From assembly GCA_025351645.1 (NCBI GenBank), contig JANXVN010000002.1:1-38295 (forward strand): a stretch of DNA of 38,295 bases. The letters run 5' to 3'. The position numbers and the translations under genes were made by a program. This DNA comes from Ferruginibacter sp. GTDB taxonomy: Bacteria > Bacteroidota > Bacteroidia > Chitinophagales > Chitinophagaceae. Positions 24,805 through 33,334 of this stretch are shown here, piece after piece. Below the pieces are notes generated by a model. The model searched no databases and had not been told where the DNA came from. It was given only the letters and a program-made list of their open reading frames with translations. Every line of letters begins with the position of its first letter. Positions within the stretch are counted from its first letter, which is position 1.

Positions 24805-26217
24805 TTACTGAATTAGCAATTGTACTGATTGCCTTTCTCCATTTAATTTAAGGTATCTTAAAACATACAAGCCTGCAGGCACTGCGGGTAGTTTTATATT
24901 AGTTTGAGTAGCGCCTGGTATGGCATTTAAAGAAAATAATTTCGCTCCTATAATTGAAAACAGTTCCAGTTTATCGCCCTCCTGTGCAGCAGGATGTGTT
25001 GCACTGATGCGCCCCGTTGTAGGATTGGGGTATACAGCTAATTGTATAAAGTAAGGCGCAATGGTTACCTGTACCTGGGTGCTGTAAGTTACTTTTCCAT
25101 CTATATCAATTTCTTTTAAACGATAATAATGTGTACCAGCGCCCGGGCTTATGTTTATATAGGCATAATTTTTTGCAATGCTGCTATTTCCGGCTGCGGC
25201 TAAAGTATCTATTGCTTTAAACTGCTGCCCGTCCATCTTACTTTCTACCACAAAATATTTACTATTTATTTCAGTTTCTGTTTGCCATAAAAGTTTGGCA
25301 TCAATACCAGCAAGCTTTGCAGTAAAGTAATTTAATTTTATTGGCAACGCATGGAAGGTTGCGTTGTTAAAGCCTATAAAAGCAATATCGCTTGGCCCAT
25401 TTACATGTATACGAAAGCCCACAATAGTAGAAGCATTAGTACTAGTTACACCAAATGCGCTTAAATCGGCCGCCCATAAACGTAAAGAATGGTCAATTTG
25501 GGTATAACCTGCAGATAAAGTAGCGGGGTTAGTACTGGCTTCGTAAAAATCTGTCATCCAGTTGGCTACCGGCGAAATTCCATTAAAAGTTACACTAACT
25601 ATATTGCCTACCGTAATACCAGCTGCATCTATAAATTCGTAATCGTTAGCTGTGGTAATAGAGTCTGCAATTTGAGTAACCAAAATATCCGGCACGCCAT
25701 CGCCAATACCAAGGAAATTAAAGCCAGATACCCCAAAGTTTAATATACCTACTGGCAAATTAGCTATGCCAGTGCCAAGGTTAAGCCCTTTTGCACCATC
25801 TGATAAGTATAGCGACAGGTTGTTTACAGGCGCAGGGTTGGATGGCCCATTAGCAACACCATCATACATTGCACCAAGGGCTAATTTTGTACTAGTGTCA
25901 ACAGTACCGGTCATACTTTGCAAAGGGAGGCCCCTAAAATCTTCTGCAGTAAAACCGTCGCCTTTGGTTGTTAACAAAGCATCGTTTACACCGGTTGAGT
26001 ATCGGACGTAATTAAATTTAAAAGCCAGCAGGTCGTGGCTATTATCCGGCTTTACAGAATTTATCGCACTCACACTACTTTTAAAATAAGTATTGTAGTT
26101 GGTTATTATTTCAGTTATTGGAAGCCCCTGCCCATTTGCATTACCTAGGCAGGCAAAGAAAATAAAGCTATATAAGGCTATAGCCCTACAACAAAAAGGA
26201 GTAAATATATTGTTCAT
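24805..26217 (-). CDS. Secreted protein with T9SS type A sorting domain
   Basis: A 470-residue exported protein. The signal peptide ends near residue 30 (FACLGNANGQ). The middle is a beta-rich region of unknown fold with repeated Gly/Asn/Asp turns, for example FNFLGIGDGVPDILVTQIAD. From about 290 there is a region typical of T9SS cargo (LPIKLNYFTAKLAGIDAKLL, then WQTETEINSKYFVVE and YYRLKEIDIDG). The last 80 residues form the type A sorting domain, with VYPNPTTGRI, LELFSIIGAKLF and GLYVLRYLKLNGE. No enzymatic motif is recognised. It has its own terminator and faces away from the amidase gene. Confidence 0.88.
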   Translation of the reverse strand: MNNIFTPFCCRAIALYSFIFFACLGNANGQGLPITEIITNYNTYFKSSVSAINSVKPDNSHDLLAFKFNYVRYSTGVNDALLTTKGDGFTAEDFRGLPLQSMTGTVDTSTKLALGAMYDGVANGPSNPAPVNNLSLYLSDGAKGLNLGTGIANLPVGILNFGVSGFNFLGIGDGVPDILVTQIADSITTANDYEFIDAAGITVGNIVSVTFNGISPVANWMTDFYEASTNPATLSAGYTQIDHSLRLWAADLSAFGVTSTNASTIVGFRIHVNGPSDIAFIGFNNATFHALPIKLNYFTAKLAGIDAKLLWQTETEINSKYFVVESKMDGQQFKAIDTLAAAGNSSIAKNYAYINISPGAGTHYYRLKEIDIDGKVTYSTQVQVTIAPYFIQLAVYPNPTTGRISATHPAAQEGDKLELFSIIGAKLFSLNAIPGATQTNIKLPAVPAGLYVLRYLKLNGERQSVQLLIQ

Positions 26218-26853
26218 GGTGTAAGTTTTTTAGGTAACAGCTTGCTATTTATTTAAAGGCTGTCGTGCATATGTTTTCATTTTTTACTAAGGAGTTGGTT
26301 ATGTTGCCAATATTTTTTTTAGTAGTATTTACTAATTTTAATTTATTTAACCGCGGCAAATAAAATTGTAATGAAAATTACATTGACTGATGTGCTACAT
26401 TTTACCTGGGGTAATGGTAGGATATTTATCAAAAAATTTAAAGTACACACTTTTACTTTTTATTAGGCTTGTAAACTAAAAATAGTATTGGCAAGGCAGA
26501 GTAATTTATGTATCCATAATTTGTATATAGAATTTTAGTTATTAACAAAATTGCAGGGAGGGAACTAACGGATAAGTACACACGAAAATAAGTGTTGTTT
26601 TCATATTACATAGTTTTAATATTAAATAACTACTAAAAATATAACAACCTTTAATCGCACACCAATTTCAGGATAACGTCAATACAAATAAAAAATTATA
26701 TGCTAACCATTCCCAATCAGCATTAAACCAATGCAATACAACTAGTATATAACTAAAATTACCTGTTAAAAATAAGTGCTGTATTGGCTTTTAGCGATAA
26801 TTGCCATCTCCAAATGCCAGATATTCCGTTAACTTTAAATAAAAAATATTTTT
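26218..26853. other. Intergenic region between divergent exported-protein genes
   Basis: About 635 AT-rich bases without a credible gene. It must hold the promoters of the T9SS cargo gene (minus) and of the amidase (plus), but I found no clear paired elements, no hairpin of note and no repeat shared with the rest of the window. Confidence 0.5.
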
Positions 26854-28470
26854 ATGGATAGAAGGCTTTTTTTAAGGAGAGGATCGTTGGCGGGCATTAC
26901 TTTAACAACCACCGGGCTGGCTGCTTTCGGCAAAATACCAATGCAAAAAGAAGTTTTTGACAATCAATTCCTCAATAATCCTGACCTGGAAGAAGTTACC
27001 ATCGGCCAATTACAACAACAGATGAAAAGCGGGCAAACTTCGGCTGTAGCCCTCACCAAAATGTACCTCAGCCGTATTGCGGCCATTGATAAAGCCGGCC
27101 CCACCCTAAACTCCGTGATAGAAATAAATAAAGATGCTGTAACCATTGCTGCGGCTATGGATAAAGAAAGAAAAGCCGGTAAGTTAAGAGGCCCGCTGCA
27201 TGGCATACCTATTTTAGTAAAAGATAATATTGATACCGGAGATAGCATGATGACCACTGCTGGCGCACTCGCTATGAAAGGCAACTTCGCCAGTGCAGAT
27301 GCGTTTATCATAACACAATTACGGGCCGCAGGTGCCGTGCTATTAGGCAAAACCAATTTAAGCGAATGGGCAAACTTTCGTAGCAGCCACTCTACCAGTG
27401 CCTGGAGCAGCCGTGGGGGGCAAACAAAATGCCCGTATATATTGGACCGCAACCCATCAGGGTCAAGCGCAGGTTCGGGTGCCGCAGCAGCAGCCAACCT
27501 TTGCGCCATTGCCATTGGTACAGAAACAGATGGCTCCATCGTTTCGCCCGCTTCCATCAATGGGCTGGTGGGCATAAAGCCAACAGTTGGGCTATGGAGC
27601 CGCAGTGGCATAATACCAATTTCTGCTACGCAGGATACTGCCGGCCCAATGGCTCGCACAGTTAGGGATGCCGCCATTTTATTAGGCGCTTTAACCGGTG
27701 TAGATACCAACGACGCCATTTCCGCCCAAAGCCAGCAAAAAGCCTATAAGGATTACACTGTATTTTTAGATGAGGCAAGCCTGAAAGGCAAAAAAATAGG
27801 CATTGAAAAAACGCACTTAAAAGGCAATGAAAAAATAGTAGCGTTATTACAACAAGCCATGGCGGCAATGGTAAAACAGGGTGCCGAAATAATTGAAGTG
27901 GAACTTACAAAAAGTATCAGCGAATTAGGCGATGCGGAGTTTACCATACTGCAATATGAATTTAAAGATGGTGTAAATAAATACCTTGCCAATGCAAAAG
28001 GCAACATAAAAACTTTGCAGGATGTAATTGATTTCAACATAAAAAATGAAGCTGCAGCAATGCCCTATTTTAAACAGGAAACCCTAATTAGCAGCCAGGC
28101 AAAAGGCAACTTGCAAACCAAAGAATATACGGATGCATTAGCCAAGTCGCTCACTGCCCGCACGCTTATTGACAGCCTTATGCAGCAGCATAATTTGGCT
28201 GCTATCTGCGGCGTAACAAATAGCCCTGCAGGCTGCATAGATTTAATAAATGGCGATTACGATACTGGCGTCTCCCTCTCCTCGCCCGCTGCCATGGCGG
28301 GTTTTCCGCATATTACAGTACCCATGGGCTTTGTGCACGGATTGCCGGTAGGTATTTCTTTTTTTAGCACTGCTTATAACGAACCCGCTTTATTAGGCAT
28401 TGCATACGCTTATGAACAAGCTACCAAACACCGAAAAAAACCTACTTTTAAAAAAGATTTATTAAGCTGA
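26854..28470 (+). CDS. Tat-exported amidase (amidase signature family)
   Basis: A 538-residue hydrolase of amide bonds. The N-terminus MDRRLFLRRGSLAGITL is a twin-arginine signal, implying export of the folded enzyme. The amidase signature has the Ser-cisSer-Lys triad: Lys123 in ILVKDNIDTG, the Gly/Ser loop NPSGSSAGSGAAAAAN (cis-Ser at 204 or 205) and nucleophile Ser228 in GTETDGSIVSPAS. The family includes aliphatic amidases and peptide amidases, and the substrate cannot be named. GatA is excluded by the Tat signal and by its placement away from gatB and gatC. There is no clear terminator after it. Confidence 0.93.
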   Translation: MDRRLFLRRGSLAGITLTTTGLAAFGKIPMQKEVFDNQFLNNPDLEEVTIGQLQQQMKSGQTSAVALTKMYLSRIAAIDKAGPTLNSVIEINKDAVTIAAAMDKERKAGKLRGPLHGIPILVKDNIDTGDSMMTTAGALAMKGNFASADAFIITQLRAAGAVLLGKTNLSEWANFRSSHSTSAWSSRGGQTKCPYILDRNPSGSSAGSGAAAAANLCAIAIGTETDGSIVSPASINGLVGIKPTVGLWSRSGIIPISATQDTAGPMARTVRDAAILLGALTGVDTNDAISAQSQQKAYKDYTVFLDEASLKGKKIGIEKTHLKGNEKIVALLQQAMAAMVKQGAEIIEVELTKSISELGDAEFTILQYEFKDGVNKYLANAKGNIKTLQDVIDFNIKNEAAAMPYFKQETLISSQAKGNLQTKEYTDALAKSLTARTLIDSLMQQHNLAAICGVTNSPAGCIDLINGDYDTGVSLSSPAAMAGFPHITVPMGFVHGLPVGISFFSTAYNEPALLGIAYAYEQATKHRKKPTFKKDLLS

Positions 28471-28545
28471 TAAGAAGGTTTTTTGTTTACGGTTTTTTGT
28501 TTTTTGTTTTGGTCTTTGATAAAGATGTTATAATATTTAAGTTTG

Positions 28546-28638
28546 TTTTTTTGTTGCCCCAGCCAATACATAGCAACGGGCAGCTTCATAGGCCCGTCCG
28601 AATGGCAGCCGGGCGGGCGTCGCACACTTGTACATTGG
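28546..28638 (-). repeat. GTGCGACGCC repeat, copy B (inverted)
   Basis: Read on the minus strand, this copy starts CCAATGTACAAGTGTGCGACGCC and ends with TGTATTGGCTGGGGCAACAA. It is inverted relative to copy C at 28861-28924, so an 18-base near-perfect inverted pair (17 of 18 matches) lies at 28616-28633 and 28863-28880. Its centre is longer than in copy A and carries an extra ACGGGC/GCCCGT stem. Confidence 0.65.
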
Positions 28639-28700
28639 TTTTTCAGGCAGCTTTTACCACTATGTATAGGGCGTATGCTGCCGGTAAATTATCACAAGCG

Positions 28701-28804
28701 CCCTGTAAGAACACACCGCGGCGTGTTCAGCGAAGTACCACGAAAAGCAGGATGGTTAAACACACAGCATTATCCTGTAGGAACACGCCGCGGCGTGTTC
28801 CTAC
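28701..28804. repeat. Two tandem GAACACGCCGC palindromes
   Basis: The second palindrome, 28777-28804, is a perfect 28-base inverted repeat (GTAGGAACACGCCG plus its reverse complement). The first, 28709-28728, is the same core with one mismatch. Both are preceded by CCTGTA and followed by CGAA, giving a repeat period of about 72 bases. They lie between the inverted GTGCGACGCC copies. Short frames that cross them are not genes. The region 28471-29100 otherwise holds low-complexity GTTTTTTG runs and the regulatory sites listed separately. Confidence 0.75.
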
Positions 28805-28860
28805 GAAATATTCGTGCAACCAATGAAGTAGCAAATTGAAAAAGCGTACCACAAAGGTAT

Positions 28861-28924
28861 TAGTACAAGAGTGCGACGCCACCGCAGCTCAACATAGCTG
28901 CTGTATTAGCTGGGACAAAAAAAT
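28861..28924 (+). repeat. GTGCGACGCC repeat, copy C
   Basis: It reads GTACAAGAGTGCGACGCC, then ACCGCAGCTCAACATAGCTG and CTGTATTAGCTGGGACAAAA. Compared with copy A at 11701-11767, the changes in the hairpin are paired: GCAGCC/GGCTGC becomes GCAGCT/AGCTGC. This suggests selection for, or recent maintenance of, the folded form. Confidence 0.7.
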
Positions 28925-28998
28925 AATAAGTAATGATTAAAAACATCTTATCAACGACCGGCCACAACCATTAACAAAAACGATAAACCATCAATTAC

Positions 28999-29014
28999 AT
29001 TGATCTACATCAAT
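28999..29014. promoter_or_regulatory. FNR/CRP-type palindromic operator
   Basis: ATTGAT-CTAC-ATCAAT is a perfect palindrome containing TTGAT-N4-ATCAA, the classical FNR half-site arrangement. It is centred about 94 bases upstream of the ATG of the NAD(P)-binding gene and about 60 bases before a -7 box, a spacing compatible with an activator site. A CRP/FNR-family protein is the likely binder, sensing oxygen, nitric oxide or another signal; which one is unknown. Confidence 0.6.
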
Positions 29015-29059
29015 GCTATTTATTGCCCTACCTCAATCATGAGCCGGTATTTACTTTTG

Positions 29060-29067
29060 TAACTTTG
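29060..29067 (+). promoter_or_regulatory. -7 promoter element of the redox gene cluster
   Basis: TAACTTTG matches TAnnTTTG and lies 33 bases before the ATG at 29101. No good -33 element is visible, which would fit dependence on an activator bound at the upstream palindrome. Confidence 0.5.
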
Positions 29068-29100
29068 CCTTCTTATTTTATCACCCACTAAAATTATAAT

Positions 29101-29753
29101 ATGAAAATTGCATTGATAGGCGCAACCGGTTTTGTAGGTACCGCCATACTGAAAGAAGCCCTGAAAAAAAACACACTGTTACTGCCATTACACGTGACAC
29201 AACAAAAATAACCACTCAAAATAATAACCTTACTGCAATAAGCTGCGATGTTACGGACATTGATACATTAGCCGGCTTATTAAAAGGCAACGAGGTGGTA
29301 ATAAGCGCCTACAATGCAGGATGGGCTAACCCCAATTTATACAACGAATTTTTAGAAGGTGCCGCAGCCATTGAGAAAGCAACAAAATTAGCAGGCATTA
29401 AAAGATTATTAGTAATTGGCGGCGCAGGCAACCTCTACATACAGCCAGGGGTGCAGGTTGTAGATACACCAGCCTTTCCGGCAGAATGGAAACCAGGCGC
29501 TTTGGCAGCTAGAAAATACCTTAATATGTTACAAAATGAAGAGGTGCTTGACTGGGTATTTTTAAGCCCCGCTTTAGAGATACACCAGGGTACATCCGGC
29601 ATAAGGAAAGGCACTTACAGGACAGGTTTAGACACACCCGTTTTTGACGCCGCTAACAGAAGCGTGATTTATGTTGAAGACCTTGCCGTAGCAATTGTTG
29701 ACGAAGCAGAAAAAACAGCGTATACCCGCCAGCGTTTTACGGTTGCTTATTAA
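29101..29753 (+). pseudogene. NAD(P)-binding oxidoreductase, frameshifted in an A8 run
   Basis: The start MKIALIGATGFVGTAILKEA is a clear Rossmann NAD(P)-binding motif (GATGFVG) of the NmrA/atypical short-chain type. After about 23 codons the frame runs into a stop. The expected continuation HTVTAITRDTTK follows in another frame and stays open to the stop at 29753 (VVISAYNAGW, GAGNLYIQPGVQ, DWVFLSPALE). The shift lies in CTG-AAAAAAAA-CAC (29164-29171). One extra A would restore an intact protein of about 217 residues. This could be a real inactivation, a phase-variable run or a sequencing error. It heads the redox cluster. Confidence 0.8.
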
Positions 29754-29811
29754 TTTATAACCATGCAACGTAAAAAAATTTATACAATCAATAATAACAG
29801 GAGCAGCAACC

Positions 29812-30645
29812 ATGACAAGCCTTTCCGCATTCAATACATTTACCGGTAGCCTTACAGAAAAAGGGCAGTTGATGCCTGTATTATTTATAGGCCATGGCTC
29901 GCCTATGAATGGTATTGAAGACAATGAATTTAGCCAGCGCTGGAGGGCAATGGCAAAAGAAATACCAACGCCCTCGGCGGTACTTGTGGTTAGCGCACAC
30001 TGGCTTAGCAAGGGCACGCAAATAACGGCTATGGATAACCCTAAAACAATACATGATTTTGGCGGCTTTCCGAAGGCTTTGTTTGATGTGCAATACAATG
30101 CACCCGGCAACCCAATTGTAGCAAAAGAAACAGCGGCTTTATTGACCAGCACACACGTGGCACTAGACCATGACTGGGGGCTCGACCATGGCACCTGGAC
30201 CGTTGTTAGGCACATGTACCCTGATGCTACCATACCCGTTTTGCAGCTAAGCATAGACTATACAAAAGGCCCGCAGTACCACTACGATTTGGCTAAAGAA
30301 TTATATTCGTTAAGAAAAAAAGGAGTACTAATTATTGGCAGTGGCAATATGGTACACAACCTCGGCATGATGGCCTGGGATAAGATGAATGAACCTAATT
30401 ATGGATTCGACTGGACCTTAAAAATAAACGATACTTTTAAGTCATTGATTACTACCGGCGATTTTAAGCCGCTGATAAATTATGAAAGCCTGGGCAAAGA
30501 AGCAAGGCTGGCCATACCAACGCCAGAGCATTACTGGCCCCTGCTTTACACGCTGGGCTTAAAGGGAAACAAAGACAGTATTTCAATTTTTAACGACAAG
30601 GCTGTGGCAGGCTCGCTTACCATGACGTCGGTAAAAATTGGGTAA
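29812..30645 (+). CDS. ygiD: 4,5-DOPA dioxygenase extradiol-type protein (class III extradiol)
   Basis: A 277-residue metal-dependent dioxygenase of the LigB/YgiD family, which cleaves catechol rings next to the hydroxyl groups. Metal-ligand regions are IGHGSPMNG (His28) and VVSAHW (His63), with DWGLDHGTWTVVRHMYPDA and GSGNMVHNLGMMAWD further on. The length is normal. The start ATG at 29812 gives about 20 residues before the conserved MPVLFIGHGSP, as is usual. It is intact, unlike both neighbours. Its last bases overlap the beginning of the FMN-reductase frame. The true substrate (catechol, DOPA or quinol) is unknown; clustering with reductases suggests aromatic or quinone detoxification. Confidence 0.92.
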   Translation: MTSLSAFNTFTGSLTEKGQLMPVLFIGHGSPMNGIEDNEFSQRWRAMAKEIPTPSAVLVVSAHWLSKGTQITAMDNPKTIHDFGGFPKALFDVQYNAPGNPIVAKETAALLTSTHVALDHDWGLDHGTWTVVRHMYPDATIPVLQLSIDYTKGPQYHYDLAKELYSLRKKGVLIIGSGNMVHNLGMMAWDKMNEPNYGFDWTLKINDTFKSLITTGDFKPLINYESLGKEARLAIPTPEHYWPLLYTLGLKGNKDSISIFNDKAVAGSLTMTSVKIG

Positions 30646-31267
30646 CCGGCCCTATGCAAATAACAACTTAAACAAACTCAATAAAATAAAAAGCCTGTAC
30701 AAATTAAAAATTATTTCTTCTAGCGTAAGGCCAGGAAGAAAAGGGCCATTAGTAGCCGGATGGATGGGGGCGATAGCAAAACAGCACCCGGATTTTGAAG
30801 TGGAAGTATTGGACCTTGGCGAAATAAATTTACCGATGATGAACGAAGCTAACCACCCGGTGCTACAAAAATATGAACATCAACATTCTAAAAATTGAAG
30901 CGCTAAAATTGGCGAAGCAGATGCTTTTATTTTTGTGACAGCAGAGTACGATTTTGGTTACCCGGCACCGTTACGCAACGCCTTAGAATACCTTTATCAT
31001 GAATGGAATTTTAAGGCGGCAGGGATTGTAAGCTACGGCGGCGTTTCTGCCGGCTTAAGGGCTGCTAATGCGTTAAAGGCAGACCTTTCTACCTTTAAGA
31101 TGGTGCCCATTACTGAAGGAGTGCATTTTGCTTTTTTTCAAACTAATATCAACAATAACAATGAGTTTGTAACCAATGAAGCAGCGGAAAAATCTGCAGC
31201 AACCATGTTGAAACAATTGGTTAGGTGGACGAAAGGGCTGCAGGTTATTAAGGCGGACAAAGACTAA
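30638..31267 (+). pseudogene. NADPH-dependent FMN reductase with in-frame UGA
   Basis: A flavodoxin-fold reductase interrupted by TGA at 30896-30898. Before the stop: LKIISSSVRPGRKGPLVAGW, with the FMN-phosphate loop SSVRPGRKGP. After it, in the same frame: SAKIGEADAFIFVTAEYDFG, PAPLRNALEYLYHEW and VSYGGVSAGLRAAN. The two halves make one normal protein of about 190 residues if the TGA is read as TGG (Trp). There is also no ATG: candidates are TTG at 30638 or CTG at 30695, the latter at the place where family members begin. UGA is used as a normal stop elsewhere, so recoding is unlikely and decay is the simplest view. Confidence 0.8.
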
Positions 31268-31285
31268 AAATATAATAGCAATATT

Positions 31286-31319
31286 AATAAAACGGAGCAA
31301 TTATTTGCTCCGTTTTATT
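31286..31319. terminator. Bidirectional terminator between the redox cluster and the ClC gene
   Basis: AATAAAACGGAGCAA at 31286-31300 pairs fully with 31305-31319, with the four-base loop TTAT. The outer A/T runs serve both directions, ending the redox cluster (plus) and the ClC gene (minus). Confidence 0.85.
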
Positions 31320-31338
31320 TCTTAAATTACAAGTAGCG

Positions 31339-33183
31339 TTAAGAATATTCTTGTAATAATTTACGGTAACTATCCAGTACAGTAGCTTTTACAATAAAGC
31401 CCACAAACTCTCCGAATGCAGTAACAACCGGCAGTTCGGCAGTACCCGTCTTATCAAAATGTTTTAGTATTATACGCACATCATCTGTATTGGCAACTAT
31501 AACTTTTGGTACTTTCATAAGCTTGCTTATGGTGGCAGTTGCATTAGTTGTTTCACCAAATAACCAGGGGCGCAAATCATCCAGCGAAATGGTGCCTGCC
31601 AGCTTTCCATCATCCAGTACAGCAATTATATTTCGCTTGCCGCCTTTTATCTGCGCCAGCAAATTAGTAAAAGAAGCATTAACATTTATGTACTCAAATT
31701 CTTTATCGATTAGGCCTTCTGTATTTAATAAAGAAAGCAAGTTTTTATCATGCTCCCGGGTAAATATCTTTCCTTCATCGGCCAGTAACTTTAATTCTGG
31801 CGGCAAGGGCGAAAACCATTTGGCTATTAAAAAAGATATCACCGCAACAATCATTAACGGAATAAATAAATCGTAGCCGGAACTTGATTCTGCAATGAGA
31901 AATATGGCTGTCAGCGGGGCATACATAACACCGCTCATAACCCCTGCCATACCTACTATCACCAGGTTGGTAACGGGTACATGCTCAAAGCCCATCTGCG
32001 TGCAGATGAGCGAAAAAAGATAGCCCAAAAAACCACCCGCAAAAAGTGATGGCGCAAAGTTGCCGCCATTGCCACCGCCAAAAATAGTGATGGGCGTAGC
32101 GAACGCTTTTATTAAAACTACCAGCGTTAAAAATAACACCACCAGCCATTGGCTGTAATTAAAATACCTAAAAAAACTATTTTCCACAATATCTGAAACA
32201 TGCCCATTGTTTAGCGCTTTTACTACAGCATACCCTTCGCCAAAAAGTGGTGGAAACGCAAGGCATAACAACGATAATAAAATGCCCGCTACACCGGCCC
32301 GCTGCAGCCTTGATACTTTTAAGCGATGGAACTGATGCTCTACAAACTTTGCCACCACTACAAAATAACGTGCATAAAAACCACACAAAATAGCAAAGAA
32401 AAGGTAAAAAATAATGTTATGGTAATCGAACGGATGGCGGCTGGTAAATTGAAATAATACCTCTTCTTTTAAAATAATCCTTGATAATAAACTGCCACAA
32501 ACCGCTGCTACGGCAAGCGGGATAAAGTCAGAAAAAACCACGCCTGTAAGCAATATTTCAAAGGCGAACATCATGCCTGCAATGGGTGCGTTAAAGGCTG
32601 CTGCAATGCCAGCTGTAGCACCAGCGGCCAATAAGAGCGTACGTTCTTTATAATCTAATTTGTAGGTTTGTGCAAAGTTGCTTCCAATGGCAGCACCAGT
32701 TACAGCAATCGGGCTTTCAAGGCCTGCTGAGCCACCAAGCCCAACCGTAATGGCACTCTGCACAATTTGCGAATACATTTTTACGGGCGCTACTTTGCTG
32801 GAATGGCGGGCTATCTCATATAAAATGGCACCGATGCCTTTTCTATCCTGCCCTTTAAAAATATAAATTACAACAACTGTAGTAAGCACAATACCTAAGA
32901 ACGGAAATAGGATGTAGAAAACGATCTGGTCTTCAAAATGTACTTTGCTGGTGATGAGATAATGTATGTAATGCACCAGCAATTTTAACAGCACGCCTGC
33001 CAGCCCAGAACTTAAGCCAACCAATATACCAGAAAATATAAGGAACTGGTTACGGGTCATATTGTTTCGCAGCCAGTTGATAAACACCTCATAACTCCTC
33101 ATCCCCCGCACGCTGGATGTCTTAATATCTTTCAGCAGCCTAAAGACCTTATTGTACTTTTTTATGCTTTTATAATTACTCAA
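31339..33183 (-). CDS. ClC-family chloride channel/transporter with C-terminal CBS domains
   Basis: A 614-residue membrane protein with about ten or more helices in the first 450 residues. Selectivity motifs: GSAGLESPIA (151-160) holds the gating Glu156, though GLESP differs from the usual GREGP; AGIAAAFNAPIAGMMFAFE (191-209); and GGGNGGNFAPSLFAGGFLG for the third anion-binding stretch. Two CBS domains occupy the cytosolic C-terminus, with GKLAGTISLDDLRPWLF and AFGEFVGFIVKATVLDSYR. The frame opens with TTG at 33183, just after GAGGAGG, a strong Shine-Dalgarno sequence rare in this phylum. Proton exchange versus channel behaviour is not decided. Confidence 0.94.
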   Translation of the reverse strand: MSNYKSIKKYNKVFRLLKDIKTSSVRGMRSYEVFINWLRNNMTRNQFLIFSGILVGLSSGLAGVLLKLLVHYIHYLITSKVHFEDQIVFYILFPFLGIVLTTVVVIYIFKGQDRKGIGAILYEIARHSSKVAPVKMYSQIVQSAITVGLGGSAGLESPIAVTGAAIGSNFAQTYKLDYKERTLLLAAGATAGIAAAFNAPIAGMMFAFEILLTGVVFSDFIPLAVAAVCGSLLSRIILKEEVLFQFTSRHPFDYHNIIFYLFFAILCGFYARYFVVVAKFVEHQFHRLKVSRLQRAGVAGILLSLLCLAFPPLFGEGYAVVKALNNGHVSDIVENSFFRYFNYSQWLVVLFLTLVVLIKAFATPITIFGGGNGGNFAPSLFAGGFLGYLFSLICTQMGFEHVPVTNLVIVGMAGVMSGVMYAPLTAIFLIAESSSGYDLFIPLMIVAVISFLIAKWFSPLPPELKLLADEGKIFTREHDKNLLSLLNTEGLIDKEFEYINVNASFTNLLAQIKGGKRNIIAVLDDGKLAGTISLDDLRPWLFGETTNATATISKLMKVPKVIVANTDDVRIILKHFDKTGTAELPVVTAFGEFVGFIVKATVLDSYRKLLQEYS

Positions 33184-33187
33184 TATG

Positions 33188-33194
33188 CCTCCTC
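33188..33194 (-). promoter_or_regulatory. Shine-Dalgarno sequence before the TTG start of the ClC gene
   Basis: On the minus strand GAGGAGG stands four bases before the TTG at 33183. Genes elsewhere in the window lack such sites, so it supports the TTG start over the Met at residue 28. TATTTTTG at 33216-33209 upstream fits the -7 consensus. Confidence 0.5.
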
Positions 33195-33334
33195 GTTTAT
33201 CTTGCGTGCAAAAATACCGTTTATTGTTTTTGGATTTTTGTTTATTGTTTATTCTAATTGAAGAACCCTCGATATTATAATACTTTCAAGAACCGAAAGA
33301 ATTCTTAATTCTTAATTTTCAATTCTAAATTCTT

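Noticed and set aside
26964..27719. 251-codon minus-strand frame inside the amidase gene
   Set aside because: It is a shadow of the amidase on the other strand, with no family signature; the amidase motifs are complete.
28497..28839. Overlapping frames of about 100 codons after the amidase gene
   Set aside because: They run across palindromic repeats, have repetitive RRVxxxTKS-like translations created by the repeats, and match no family.
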